Origin: CAIYYO01 sp049299895
Lineage (GTDB): Archaea > Altiarchaeota > Altiarchaeia > IMC4 > QMZM01
Length of the DNA: 64,000 nucleotides
Direction of reading: 5' to 3'
NCBI GenBank assembly: GCA_049299895.1
Contig: JBAQYF010000031.1
Span: forward strand, 96,991-160,990
The stretch's first letter is position 1. The number at the start of each line of letters is the position of its first letter. The translations under genes were made by a program, and so were the position numbers. Shown here piece by piece: positions 43,473-51,471 of this stretch. The notes below the pieces were generated by a model that saw only the letters and a list, made by a program, of their open reading frames with translations, had not been told where the DNA came from and made no database searches.

Positions 43473-44615
43473 ATGAAAAACATAAGCAGAAAAACACGCA
43501 AGAGAATAATAATACCCCTGGCGGCCATACTGGTCATAGGGTTAATGCTCAACGCCAACGCATTTGGACCGCTGGTTTTCCTGGGCTACTTTGCCAAAGA
43601 ATATTCTAAAGCCCTTCCAGGCGCCATATCAAAAGCCGCGGGGAATTGGGTTTCACTCACCATCCTGCGTTTGATTCTTGCGACTTTCATCTATTGGGGC
43701 GTCTTTTCCAGGTACGCAGACGTCTGCGACCACCTGCCGGAAGTCATCCTCATGAACCCAAAAGTGATGATAGCAGACGCGGACGGCAACTACTACGGAA
43801 ACCCCCCGGTGGAGAACCTCGTGAACGCATTCATCGGCATCGCGCAGCCGTTCTACGTGCTGGCGATAGTATCCGTCGCATTCTATCTATTATTCGTCTC
43901 AGGCTCTCCCCTGGGGAGGGCTAGAGCGAAAGCCAGCCTCATCCGGCTGGTCCTATCCATGGGACTGATAATCCTGACGATACCAATCATACAGCTATGC
44001 CTCGACATATCAGAGGTCTTGACCGGGAGCATCCTCGACATGGGGGATACGACAACGGGCATAGCGGTCATGAAAGAAGCGATCTTCGGCCTGTGGGATA
44101 ACTATTTTATGGCCATCCTCTTCAACTACTGGAACTCCGTTTATTTCCTGATGTTCTCGGGAGTGATGTTCTTTACGCCGTTCGTGATAGTAGGGCTGCG
44201 CTATTTTATGGTATTGTATTTTACGGCTCTATTCCCCCTGACAGTCCTCTGCTATGCATTCTATTTCACGAGGAACATGGGAGGGCACATATTCAGGGAG
44301 ACTTTCAGGTGGATATTCATACAACCCCTCTGGGCTCTGATACTCATAGCAGTATCCGCCGCGACAATCTCCATGCCGCTTTTGAAAGACCCTACGGCCA
44401 GGATGGGCTTCGGCCTTGCGGCATTCATAGTCTTCATAATCGCGCCGCTCATAGTAGTCAAGGTCATGGACTGGCTGGCGATGCTCATGATAATACTGAC
44501 GTCGATAGAGTTCCCGGGAATGCACGGCGTCGTGGGTATGATAGACGAATTGCAGGTTGAAGGCCCGGAAACCGAGGAGATAACTCCTCCTCCGCCTATC
44601 AGGCCTCATCCCTAA
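43473..44615 (+). CDS. Polytopic membrane protein, paralog 5 of 5 (VirB6/TrbL-like)
   Basis: A 380-residue member of the set. After a basic start (MKNISRKTRKRI) come a hydrophobic segment and the helix pair with SGSPLGRARAK at about 143-153, then GSILDMGDTT, GLRYFMVLYFTALFPLTVLC and RNMGGHIFRETFRWIFIQPL. It ends in a short proline-rich tail (PPPPIRPHP) that probably lies in the cytoplasm. It closes the operon; the AT-rich spacer after it carries a new promoter. Confidence 0.78.
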   Translation: MKNISRKTRKRIIIPLAAILVIGLMLNANAFGPLVFLGYFAKEYSKALPGAISKAAGNWVSLTILRLILATFIYWGVFSRYADVCDHLPEVILMNPKVMIADADGNYYGNPPVENLVNAFIGIAQPFYVLAIVSVAFYLLFVSGSPLGRARAKASLIRLVLSMGLIILTIPIIQLCLDISEVLTGSILDMGDTTTGIAVMKEAIFGLWDNYFMAILFNYWNSVYFLMFSGVMFFTPFVIVGLRYFMVLYFTALFPLTVLCYAFYFTRNMGGHIFRETFRWIFIQPLWALILIAVSAATISMPLLKDPTARMGFGLAAFIVFIIAPLIVVKVMDWLAMLMIILTSIEFPGMHGVVGMIDELQVEGPETEEITPPPPIRPHP

Positions 44616-44665
44616 AGTATAATATAGTATATATTCCAGAATATTGTATAATTATGTAAAAAGCC
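44616..44665 (+). promoter_or_regulatory. Promoter-like spacer before the SPFH gene
   Basis: Fifty nt of almost pure AT with TATAATATAGTATATATT (44619-44636) at about 30-47 nt before the SPFH start, fitting an archaeal TATA element. It suggests the SPFH gene opens a separate transcript from the five-paralog operon. Confidence 0.45.
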
Positions 44666-45946
44666 ATGGCAGTAATACCCATACAGGAAGAATCCCAGGC
44701 CACGATAGAACAGAAAAGGGAGCAGGAGAAGATAATCAAAGTACAGGGCGGCTTTTCCCTGGAGCCCCAGACCATAGCAATAACCTTAGTCTCGCTGCTG
44801 ATAGTGTTCTTCCTCTTCTTTTACACGGGCAACACACTAGACTTCCCCTATGGCGTGAGGATAGAAATCAGGGTCCTCATACCACTTCTCACGGTCGTCC
44901 TGATAGGCCTGATAATCAACAAATCCATCGTCAACTTCATGGAATACGAAAGAGGAGTCGTATTCAAATGGGGAAAATTCAACAGGATAGCAGGACCCGG
45001 CTGGGAAGTGATCTTCCCGCTGATGGAAAGATACATAAAAGCAGACCTGAGACTGGAGGTAATAAGCCTCCCACCCCACGAAGTAGTCACAAAAGACAAG
45101 GTCCGATTCCTCGTATCCCCGGAGATATTCATGTACGTCTCCAACCCAAAAGATGCTATCCTCAACGTCCAGAACTACAAAAAAGCAGTGATACAATACG
45201 TAACCAGCGCTCTTACCCACACCCTCGGGGACTCTACGTCGGACTACATAGTCGCGCACATGAACGAGATATCCGACATGCTCGGGCACGCAGTAGAGCA
45301 CATAGCAAACACCCCCGGAAAAGAATGGGGCGTGGTCGTTCCCAGGGTGAAACTCGCATACATAAGATTCCCGGACGAAGTGCAGTCCGCCATGCACAAA
45401 AAAGTAGCAAGCGAGCAGTTGAAACTTGCAGCCCATGAAAAGGCCGAAGCGATAAAAACGGAAATAGACGCCATAAGAGAAGCAGGCGGAAAGCTCACCG
45501 ACCCGGCGCTCACATACATGTACCTGGAATCGCTCGACAAAGTAGCCAAAGGAAAAGCAACAAAGATAGTACTGCCTCTCGAGATATCCAGAATGGCGGA
45601 AAGCATTACAAGGAGAACCAACGGCGCCATGGGAGGGGGCAGAGAAATGAATGTGCCGCCTGAAATGGTCCAGAGATACTCCGAGATGGTGGACAACTAC
45701 GACAAAAGACTCAAAGACATAGAGGGCAGGTTAACCAGTTCAGAGGGAAAGGAAGACCGCAACCGCATGCTCAGAGAGGAATACAAGAAAAAACAGCTGG
45801 TAGACAAGACCATAAGAGAGGAAGCCGCACCAAAAGAGAAGCAGGCAGAAACGCCACGCGAAAAAACGGGCGCAAGCGACGACCGCGAATTGACCGAATA
45901 CAAAGACAGGATCCGCGAGATAAAGAAAAGAGTGGGAATAGACTAA
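44666..45946 (+). CDS. SPFH/Band 7 (stomatin/prohibitin-like) membrane protein
   Basis: A 426-residue protein. Two membrane helices lie at about 34-55 and 67-85, followed by the SPFH domain from about 90: NFMEYERGVVFKWGKFNRIAGPGWEVIFPLMER and DLRLEVISLPPHEVVTKDKV are typical. A helical region around 230-290 (SAMHKKVASEQLKLAAHEKAEAIKTEIDAIREAGG) is the usual oligomerisation coil. The C-terminus (330-426) is charged and probably disordered. SPFH proteins form large ring cages that organise membranes and proteases. Here it likely arranges or guards the neighbouring membrane machine. Three nt separate it from the HxsD-like gene. Confidence 0.88.
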   Translation: MAVIPIQEESQATIEQKREQEKIIKVQGGFSLEPQTIAITLVSLLIVFFLFFYTGNTLDFPYGVRIEIRVLIPLLTVVLIGLIINKSIVNFMEYERGVVFKWGKFNRIAGPGWEVIFPLMERYIKADLRLEVISLPPHEVVTKDKVRFLVSPEIFMYVSNPKDAILNVQNYKKAVIQYVTSALTHTLGDSTSDYIVAHMNEISDMLGHAVEHIANTPGKEWGVVVPRVKLAYIRFPDEVQSAMHKKVASEQLKLAAHEKAEAIKTEIDAIREAGGKLTDPALTYMYLESLDKVAKGKATKIVLPLEISRMAESITRRTNGAMGGGREMNVPPEMVQRYSEMVDNYDKRLKDIEGRLTSSEGKEDRNRMLREEYKKKQLVDKTIREEAAPKEKQAETPREKTGASDDRELTEYKDRIREIKKRVGID

Positions 45947-45949
45947 ACG

Positions 45950-46216
45950 ATGGAAAAACTGGACACAGACAACATATACGTAGACGAAGAAGAGAACTAT
46001 GTAGCAATCAGAGTGAATACTAAGATATTCAAGATACATTCCATAATGAATGCCGCGGACGAATTCCTGGAGGAGTCCAACTTTATAGTGGACGGAGACC
46101 CTGAAAAGGACATAATAGTAAAATTCGTCCCTAAAAGACGATTCAACCGCCAGCAGCTCGCGGACCTCGCCCACAAGTTCTGCACCCTGCTCGTCACATT
46201 CAGTTCAACCAGGTGA
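45950..46216 (+). CDS. Small HxsD-like protein
   Basis: An 88-residue soluble protein. The pattern KIFKIHSIMNAADEFLEESNF, then VDGDPEKDIIVKFVPK, then LADLAHKFCTLLVTFSSTR resembles HxsD of the His-Xaa-Ser peptide-modification system (a Y/F-x-x-x-x-I-x-x-A-x-x-F helix, a D-x-(D/E)-(K) turn, a V-x-x-x-P-K strand, and a final helix ending in Arg). HxsB/HxsC radical SAM partners are absent from the window. The match is by eye, and it may be a distant relative with another role. Tightly linked to the SPFH gene (3 nt) and the next gene (10 nt). Confidence 0.5.
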   Translation: MEKLDTDNIYVDEEENYVAIRVNTKIFKIHSIMNAADEFLEESNFIVDGDPEKDIIVKFVPKRRFNRQQLADLAHKFCTLLVTFSSTR

Positions 46217-46226
46217 AAGAAAAAAA

Positions 46227-46841
46227 ATGTCTCTGCAAGAGGAACTAAAAAAACTGGATTACAAAGGGATAGGAATACTTTTGATAATAGGCCTCGTCCT
46301 GGGAGTAATATACGGCGCCTTCTTTATCAATAATATCTTTTTCGGGATAGTCGCAATGGTAATAGCAGTCTTCGGAAGCTACTTTGTACTCTCGTCATTC
46401 TTCGAAGAAGATAAGCCGGAGAAGCTGGAACCAGGAGAGAAGATGATACTGCGCACCATGGACAGGGCGTACATACTGTTCCCGAAAAAAGGGGGTTTTC
46501 TTACCGCCCAGTCAGAAAGAGACCTTTCAGTATACCTGACGGACAGGAGGATTTTTGCGAAAAAATCGTCCGAGAAAGTCATATTTGAAAAGAACATAAG
46601 CGCGCTTTCCAGAGTCTCCACCGAAAAGAGAATGCTGACGAAATATCTGCGCCTAAGGTATTACTTGGAAGGAAAAGAAAAAGACGCGCTCCTCTTCGTC
46701 GGGGACACAGACATATGGATCAGGAGACTGGGCGAACTCGGAGTAAAAGAAAAAGACGCATACGAGTCGGACAAAGAGGAAGACAATAGTTTCGTGGAAG
46801 ACGCAACCAGCCTGAAGAGCAAAGTAATGAAAAAGAAATAG
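46227..46841 (+). CDS. Membrane protein with PH/GRAM-like cytoplasmic domain
   Basis: A 204-residue protein. Two membrane helices (about 14-34 and 38-57) are followed by a beta-rich cytoplasmic domain. LSVYLTDRRIFAKKSSEKVIFEKNISALSRV is a common signature of bacterial PH-like (bPH) domains (a L-T-x-x-R-I strand, then an E-K-x-I-x-x-L turn). A charged tail ends it. It lies between the HxsD-like gene and the second pilin-like gene with 10-nt gaps on both sides, so it belongs to the same operon. Function unknown. Confidence 0.65.
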   Translation: MSLQEELKKLDYKGIGILLIIGLVLGVIYGAFFINNIFFGIVAMVIAVFGSYFVLSSFFEEDKPEKLEPGEKMILRTMDRAYILFPKKGGFLTAQSERDLSVYLTDRRIFAKKSSEKVIFEKNISALSRVSTEKRMLTKYLRLRYYLEGKEKDALLFVGDTDIWIRRLGELGVKEKDAYESDKEEDNSFVEDATSLKSKVMKKK

Positions 46842-46850
46842 CAGACAGAC

Positions 46851-47537
46851 ATGAAAATAAAAAAATCCCGCCCAGACAGACGAATAATGCTCGCATTGAT
46901 AATACTGATTACCGCATGCTGCCACACAGCCGCCGCCCAATCCGCAACGAGCACAACCACGACTACACCCTCATCAGGAGGCTCAGACCTTGAACAATCA
47001 GGCTTTACAAAGGCGACCTGCACGTGCAAATGCAACGAAAAGAACATAAGCGCCGTAGGCATACTGAAGGCGGGAGCGTGGGAGAAGATTATATCCGTTG
47101 AACAGAACACCGCAGCAGGCAAATGCCAGGAGCAATGCGCGAAAACGTGCGGCGGAAGGACTACCTGCGCCAACCAGTCTGATTCGGATTGCAGCACATG
47201 CTGCGATACGTTCTGCACGAGCAGCTACAGCGGAGAAGCCGGAACAAGCACGGCAGCAGGCAAAACGCCGACCGATTTATGCAAAACATCATGCAAGAGC
47301 ACGTGCAAATTCAAGGGAACCATAAACGGCATAACCGGCATAATATACATGATAGCAGGGATGCTGGGCGCGCTCATGATAGCAATTCACGGGATAAGGA
47401 TGGTAACGTCCCAGGACCCCCACGACAGGGACGCTGCAAAAAGCAGCATACTCCATGTGATAATAGCGTTGATCATAATTGCGATGGCTTCGGCGCTGGT
47501 CAACATGTTCATAACCATGGGGGGCTTGGAGATATAA
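46851..47537 (+). CDS. Second Cys-rich protein with VirB2/T4SS-pilin-like hairpin
   Basis: A 228-residue protein: signal peptide (IMLALIILITACCHTAAA), Thr/Ser-rich segment, a domain of about 95 residues with some 18 cysteines (57-152), and a C-terminal two-helix unit (160-182, 200-222) joined by the loop MVTSQDPHDRDAAKSS. Helix-G-I-R-M-V-T-S-x-D-P-x-x-R-x-x-A-K-helix fits the VirB2/T4SS-pilin pattern well. Compared with the 30506 gene the domain order is swapped: Cys-rich first, hairpin last. It ends the SPFH operon and may be an exported structural subunit. Confidence 0.78.
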   Translation: MKIKKSRPDRRIMLALIILITACCHTAAAQSATSTTTTTPSSGGSDLEQSGFTKATCTCKCNEKNISAVGILKAGAWEKIISVEQNTAAGKCQEQCAKTCGGRTTCANQSDSDCSTCCDTFCTSSYSGEAGTSTAAGKTPTDLCKTSCKSTCKFKGTINGITGIIYMIAGMLGALMIAIHGIRMVTSQDPHDRDAAKSSILHVIIALIIIAMASALVNMFITMGGLEI

Positions 47538-47565
47538 CCAGTCAGATAATAAATAAAAAGAGGCA

Positions 47566-49494
47566 CTAAAACGCCGCTTTCATGATAACGTATCCGTCGG
47601 ACACCAACTTATCAATGATGTACTTGATGGCTGCAGGAGTAAGCTTTGTCTCCCGGGCAAGGTCATCGAGGCTCTTTTTACCGTCCACTTTTTCCATGAT
47701 CTTTATTATCTGAGGATACTTGGCGTATTTCAATTTATCCATGAACCCTATTTTTTTCTTAAGCTGCGGAACATCCATCGGAGGGAGGGGCGGAGGCTGA
47801 GCCTGCGCAACGAGCAAAGCCTCAGTCACTTCCTCTTTTTTGATCACTATCTCCCGGGCATCCGCGGCCTGCTTCTTGATTTCTTCTCTCAGCAGTGCGC
47901 ATTGAGCCAAAGGCGTTTTTGACTTGAGGGGCGCGACTGTTCCAGTTATTTCATCCGGCTTCTTTTCAGAAGAGACCGGGGCATCCGCACCATCTATCCC
48001 CACAAAACGCTTCTTTCTCTTGTCCCAGCCCCAGTATACGTCTACTTCTTTTTTGAGGTCGCTTATCTCAGAGGAAGTCTTCTCATCCCATTCTTCTCCG
48101 GATGCTTCCTTGATCTTTTCTATAATGGATTCCTGATCCAGTGACGAGGAAACGCCCGCCTCCAGATCGTCCCGGTTAGAAACATCCTGAGGGGGCGCAC
48201 TATCCAAAGGAGGGGATTCAGCCTGCTTGACCGCTTCGCTATCCGTATTCGGGATATCCCCAGGCCTGGGCGCAGCGACTACTCCTTCCAGCTTCTTCTT
48301 TTTCAGCCTCTGAAGGGTCGCATTCGCCCTTGCAAGCCATTGATCAGAAGGAGCCGGGGGGGAATGATCCACCGGAGCCTCCTCCGCAGCAGGCTGAAGC
48401 TTCTCATCGGGCATAGAATCATTCATAGGCGCAGAGACGGCATTTTCCGATAATCGATTATGATTTCTACCCAGTATTGCATCTCTTACCCGCTCATTGA
48501 AATCGTCCGACAAGGTCTTATCAGATGAGGCAGTCTCTGCTTTCTGCTCCTTGGTATCCGCCCCGTGAAAAACCCCCTGAAGCTCCCGGCGTAATTGCAC
48601 GGTCTCGGAAGACTCCTGAACATTCGACTGCGCATCTATCTTCTTTTCCCCGTCCTTTTCTTCCTGCCCGCTCCCGGGAACAGAACCGGAGGATATCTTC
48701 TCCCAGGGATCCTCGCGCAGGATCATCTCATCAAGGCTTTTTTCATCAGAAGAACCGGATTCATCCGTCTTTACAGGACCATTATAAGACTTCCTCTCAG
48801 GACCCGCGTTTCCGGAGGGATGCCCGGACTGCGCAGGCGACGTCCCTTTAGAAGGCGCCTGTATACCTATCTCCTTGACGGCCTGAACCCCGGAAGAAAG
48901 AACGCCCGCATTATCGGACCCCTCTCCCTGCGAGCGATTAACAGCCCCGCCAGTCACCGTTTCACTGGAACGATCCTTTAGGTCGGCGTTTAATATCATC
49001 TCCAGATAAGGCTTTTCACGCTCCTCAAACTGCTTCCACTTGGCCTCAAGCTCCTTCCACTGGCTCTCAAGGTCGACGAGGCCTTCTTTGCGTATGTCCT
49101 CATCCACATGGCCTATCTCTTCCAGTGTCTTTCCCAGGTTTCTCACCAGTTCCAGGAGGATTGATTCATTTGCGGCAACGTATGGCTTGAATTCAGAATC
49201 CGCAAGCTCGTATACGGCAAACCCGCCTGATGACTCTTTGATAAGGTCCACTAAACCCAAAAATGCTTTTTCTCCGAGTAATTGCGCCCCGTCTTCGGAG
49301 CACGCAATGGAGGCGCCTATAATAAAGCCGTTCTGCAAGACCAGATCAGACTCATACGTTTTTTGCTCCCGGAGCATCCTGACCCGGACCACGCCCTTAA
49401 AACTCTCCGGAAGGTCTCTTAGCATAGACCCTATGTTCTTCAGGTCTCCTGCCGCAATTCTCTTCTCCAATGAAAAATCCATTTTCGGATTCAT
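47566..49494 (-). CDS. Large protein with DUF2226-like N-terminus, disordered middle and C-terminal winged helix
   Basis: The start at 49494 (MNPKMDFSLEKRIAAGD) is 11 nt after the preceding stop; a TTG at 49518 is an alternative. The 642-residue product has three parts. Residues 1-120 resemble the archaeal DUF2226 or bacterial DUF4388-type domain (FKGVVRVRMLREQKTYESDLVLQNGFIIGASI, LGEKAFLGLVDLI). About 150-560 is Pro/Glu/Ser/Asp-rich and probably disordered. About 580-642 forms a winged helix (IIKIMEKVDGKKSLDDLARETKLTPAAIKYIIDKLVSDGYV). The family name is from memory and tentative. It is paired with a KaiC-like ATPase-fold gene. Confidence 0.65.
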   Translation of the reverse strand: MNPKMDFSLEKRIAAGDLKNIGSMLRDLPESFKGVVRVRMLREQKTYESDLVLQNGFIIGASIACSEDGAQLLGEKAFLGLVDLIKESSGGFAVYELADSEFKPYVAANESILLELVRNLGKTLEEIGHVDEDIRKEGLVDLESQWKELEAKWKQFEEREKPYLEMILNADLKDRSSETVTGGAVNRSQGEGSDNAGVLSSGVQAVKEIGIQAPSKGTSPAQSGHPSGNAGPERKSYNGPVKTDESGSSDEKSLDEMILREDPWEKISSGSVPGSGQEEKDGEKKIDAQSNVQESSETVQLRRELQGVFHGADTKEQKAETASSDKTLSDDFNERVRDAILGRNHNRLSENAVSAPMNDSMPDEKLQPAAEEAPVDHSPPAPSDQWLARANATLQRLKKKKLEGVVAAPRPGDIPNTDSEAVKQAESPPLDSAPPQDVSNRDDLEAGVSSSLDQESIIEKIKEASGEEWDEKTSSEISDLKKEVDVYWGWDKRKKRFVGIDGADAPVSSEKKPDEITGTVAPLKSKTPLAQCALLREEIKKQAADAREIVIKKEEVTEALLVAQAQPPPLPPMDVPQLKKKIGFMDKLKYAKYPQIIKIMEKVDGKKSLDDLARETKLTPAAIKYIIDKLVSDGYVIMKAAF

Positions 49495-49504
49495 CTCTCG
49501 CTGT

Positions 49505-50224
49505 TCATTCAGGGTCAAGCAATATCACGCCCTCAAAGGGATCTATTTTGAAAGGGATCAATACCTCATCCCGACCGCAGTCGCCCCACGCCATCTTGGG
49601 TAGGGTAAGGTATTCCTGGAGTATCACTTTATCTTCAACGGCTTTAAGCGCGACAACTGCGTCGGAGAGTTCTTCCAGACGCTCCAGAACACGCAACTCA
49701 TAAGGCCACTCCGTGAAAAGGAATACCCCTGTCGCATTGTTCTTCCGGAAAAGATTCTTCCAGGAAAGAAACTCATCCAGCGATTCACTGCCGCATTGAT
49801 CTATGAGCGTGGAAACTGAGTCATAAACGACGAGGGTATGATTGTTACCTGCACTTGCGAGCGCGCCCTCAAGCGCCTTGGTTATGGAACACACATCCTT
49901 TGGATTCTTAACCTTGAACCGGCCGGACGGCGTTGCCCTGACGAGCCCCGAATAGGCATCCACGAATATGAGCCGGTTGCCCCGCACATACCTGGCGGCA
50001 TCCCAGCCGAATGAACGCATCTCGTATTCAACCGACGAAATATTCTTGCAGCACGTAACGTAAACGCATGAATCACCCTCTTTGAGAGCCTCCACTGCTA
50101 TCCTGTAAGCAAAAGGCGAGTTCTGCACGCCGGGATACGCCCACAATGTAGTAATAGTATTATGGCGCAAACCCCCGTCCAGGAATTCATCCAGCCTCAA
50201 GATATTAGTCTTTCGAACACCCAT
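49505..50224 (-). CDS. KaiC/RecA-like ATPase-fold protein with degenerate Walker A
   Basis: A 239-residue single RecA-fold domain like archaeal KaiC-related proteins. ILRLDEFLDGGLRHNTITTLWAYPGVQNSPF (9-38) is the usual position of the Walker A motif (L-D-x-x-L-x-G-G-(I/L)), but the expected G-K-T/S is replaced by Q-N-S (residues 34-36): no P-loop lysine. A Walker B-like LVVYDSVSTL is present. It probably does not hydrolyse ATP in the usual way. The stop lies 10 nt upstream of the ATG of the next gene, so the two proteins are likely partners. Confidence 0.75.
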   Translation of the reverse strand: MGVRKTNILRLDEFLDGGLRHNTITTLWAYPGVQNSPFAYRIAVEALKEGDSCVYVTCCKNISSVEYEMRSFGWDAARYVRGNRLIFVDAYSGLVRATPSGRFKVKNPKDVCSITKALEGALASAGNNHTLVVYDSVSTLIDQCGSESLDEFLSWKNLFRKNNATGVFLFTEWPYELRVLERLEELSDAVVALKAVEDKVILQEYLTLPKMAWGDCGRDEVLIPFKIDPFEGVILLDPE

Positions 50225-50304
50225 AACAAACCCCGCAAACGTGCAACAAAAAAGCGGTGCTTATTAACCTTTACACGTCTGAGAATATATACGTTTTCCA
50301 AACT

Positions 50305-50388
50305 GAACCGCGTGGTTTCCAACCACCCAGTTCCAAGTGCAGGTCACACCTGCATGCCCCTACGGCGCACCTCCCTGACCCCCCCAGG
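50305..50388. other. Structured intergenic segment with three hairpins (candidate RNA element)
   Basis: The 276-nt gap between the KaiC-like gene and thiL has no gene. It holds a hairpin GAAC-x3-GTGGTT-TCC-AACCAC-x3-GTTC (50305-50333), then a perfect 7-bp TGCAGGT-CAC-ACCTGCA stem (50338-50354), then a weaker CCTG/CAGG pair (50374-50388). Strand is undecided. A TATA-like ATATATACG (50285-50293) lies on the KaiC-gene side. It could be a small RNA, a leader or a terminator region. Confidence 0.35.
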
Positions 50389-50500
50389 TACTGTCTTCGC
50401 ACGGCTCGACAACACTACCGTTATTCCAGGGGATACATAAAAAAGGCTTAGAGATAGATATTTCCGGACTTGCATCTCAACATTTCTTATCCACAAGGAG

Positions 50501-51427
50501 TTATAAAAAATGCTCGTAGCCCTTTTTCTCCAGAGAACTCTCCGATCCATCCGATACCAAAACAACACCCTGCCCGCCTACGACGCCTATCTCGGTCGTG
50601 TCTATTTTACGTTTGACCTTATCGTAATGTCTCTTTGGGATAGTGTATACAAGTTCGTAATCCCCGCCCCCGCATAGGGCGGAGTCCAGAGCGGATAAGC
50701 CCATCTTTCCCGCAAGCTTACGCGTGGATTCGGATACGGGAATCTGGTCCGCGAATACCTTTAATCCCACGCCGCTCATAGATGCAAGATCATGCAGGCA
50801 TGTTGAAAGGCTGTCGGAGGTATCCGTGAGAGCGTTCGCGTATTTCCCGATGACCAGTCCCTCCCTTACACGCGCTATGGGGGTAGTGGCCTTTTTCACC
50901 GCATCTTCATCCCCGGCTAAACGCTTGCCTGATAGCAGGACGCCGACTCCGAGGGATGCTGCTCCCAGGGCCCCTGTGACGGCGATGATATCTCCCCTTT
51001 TTGCTCCAGACCTGTGAACAGGCCTCTTTGTCTTTCCCACGCAGAAGCCGGACAACGTCAATGCATCAGCTTCCTTGGTGTCTCCTCCGACGTATCTTGC
51101 ACCGTACGCCCTGCATTGCTTTTCCGCGGCCCGCAGCATACGATCAAGATAATCATATTCCAGCCCCCTCGACAGGCCGCATGCCATCAGGAACGCAACA
51201 GGCTTTGCCCCCATCGCCGCTACGTCGCTTACGTTGACGCTGACTATGAAGCGCCCGACCCCTTCAGGAGTCATGCCGGGGAGTATGTGCGTCTTCTGAT
51301 ATAGCATGTCGGTTGTGAGCACCAGGTACTCATCGCCGTGCCTTATGCATGCTGCGTCATCCCCGACGTCCAGGAATGAACCAAGCCGCTTTATCACTTC
51401 CTTTTCCCCCAGTTCGGATAGTTTCAT
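50501..51427 (-). CDS. thiL: Thiamine-monophosphate kinase
   Basis: A 308-residue ThiL of the PurM/AIR synthase superfamily. DVGDDAACIRHGDEYLVLTTDML (20-42) carries the metal-binding aspartates, SVNVSDVAAMGAKPVAFLM (63-81) and GGDTKEADALTLSGFCVG form the phosphate and substrate sites, and ALTDTSDSLSTCLHDLA and CGGGDYELVYTIP are C-terminal family motifs. It phosphorylates thiamine monophosphate to thiamine pyrophosphate. Divergent from sepS with a 44-nt AT-rich spacer. Confidence 0.94.
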   Translation of the reverse strand: MKLSELGEKEVIKRLGSFLDVGDDAACIRHGDEYLVLTTDMLYQKTHILPGMTPEGVGRFIVSVNVSDVAAMGAKPVAFLMACGLSRGLEYDYLDRMLRAAEKQCRAYGARYVGGDTKEADALTLSGFCVGKTKRPVHRSGAKRGDIIAVTGALGAASLGVGVLLSGKRLAGDEDAVKKATTPIARVREGLVIGKYANALTDTSDSLSTCLHDLASMSGVGLKVFADQIPVSESTRKLAGKMGLSALDSALCGGGDYELVYTIPKRHYDKVKRKIDTTEIGVVGGQGVVLVSDGSESSLEKKGYEHFL

Positions 51428-51471
51428 CGCAATTTAACCGTTTAATCCAAGAATTATTAGTTTGATTAATA

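Noticed and set aside
30506..47537. A complete conjugative type IV secretion system
   Set aside because: No VirB4, VirD4, relaxase or HerA/FtsK-type ATPase is present in the window, so only structural-like parts are supported.
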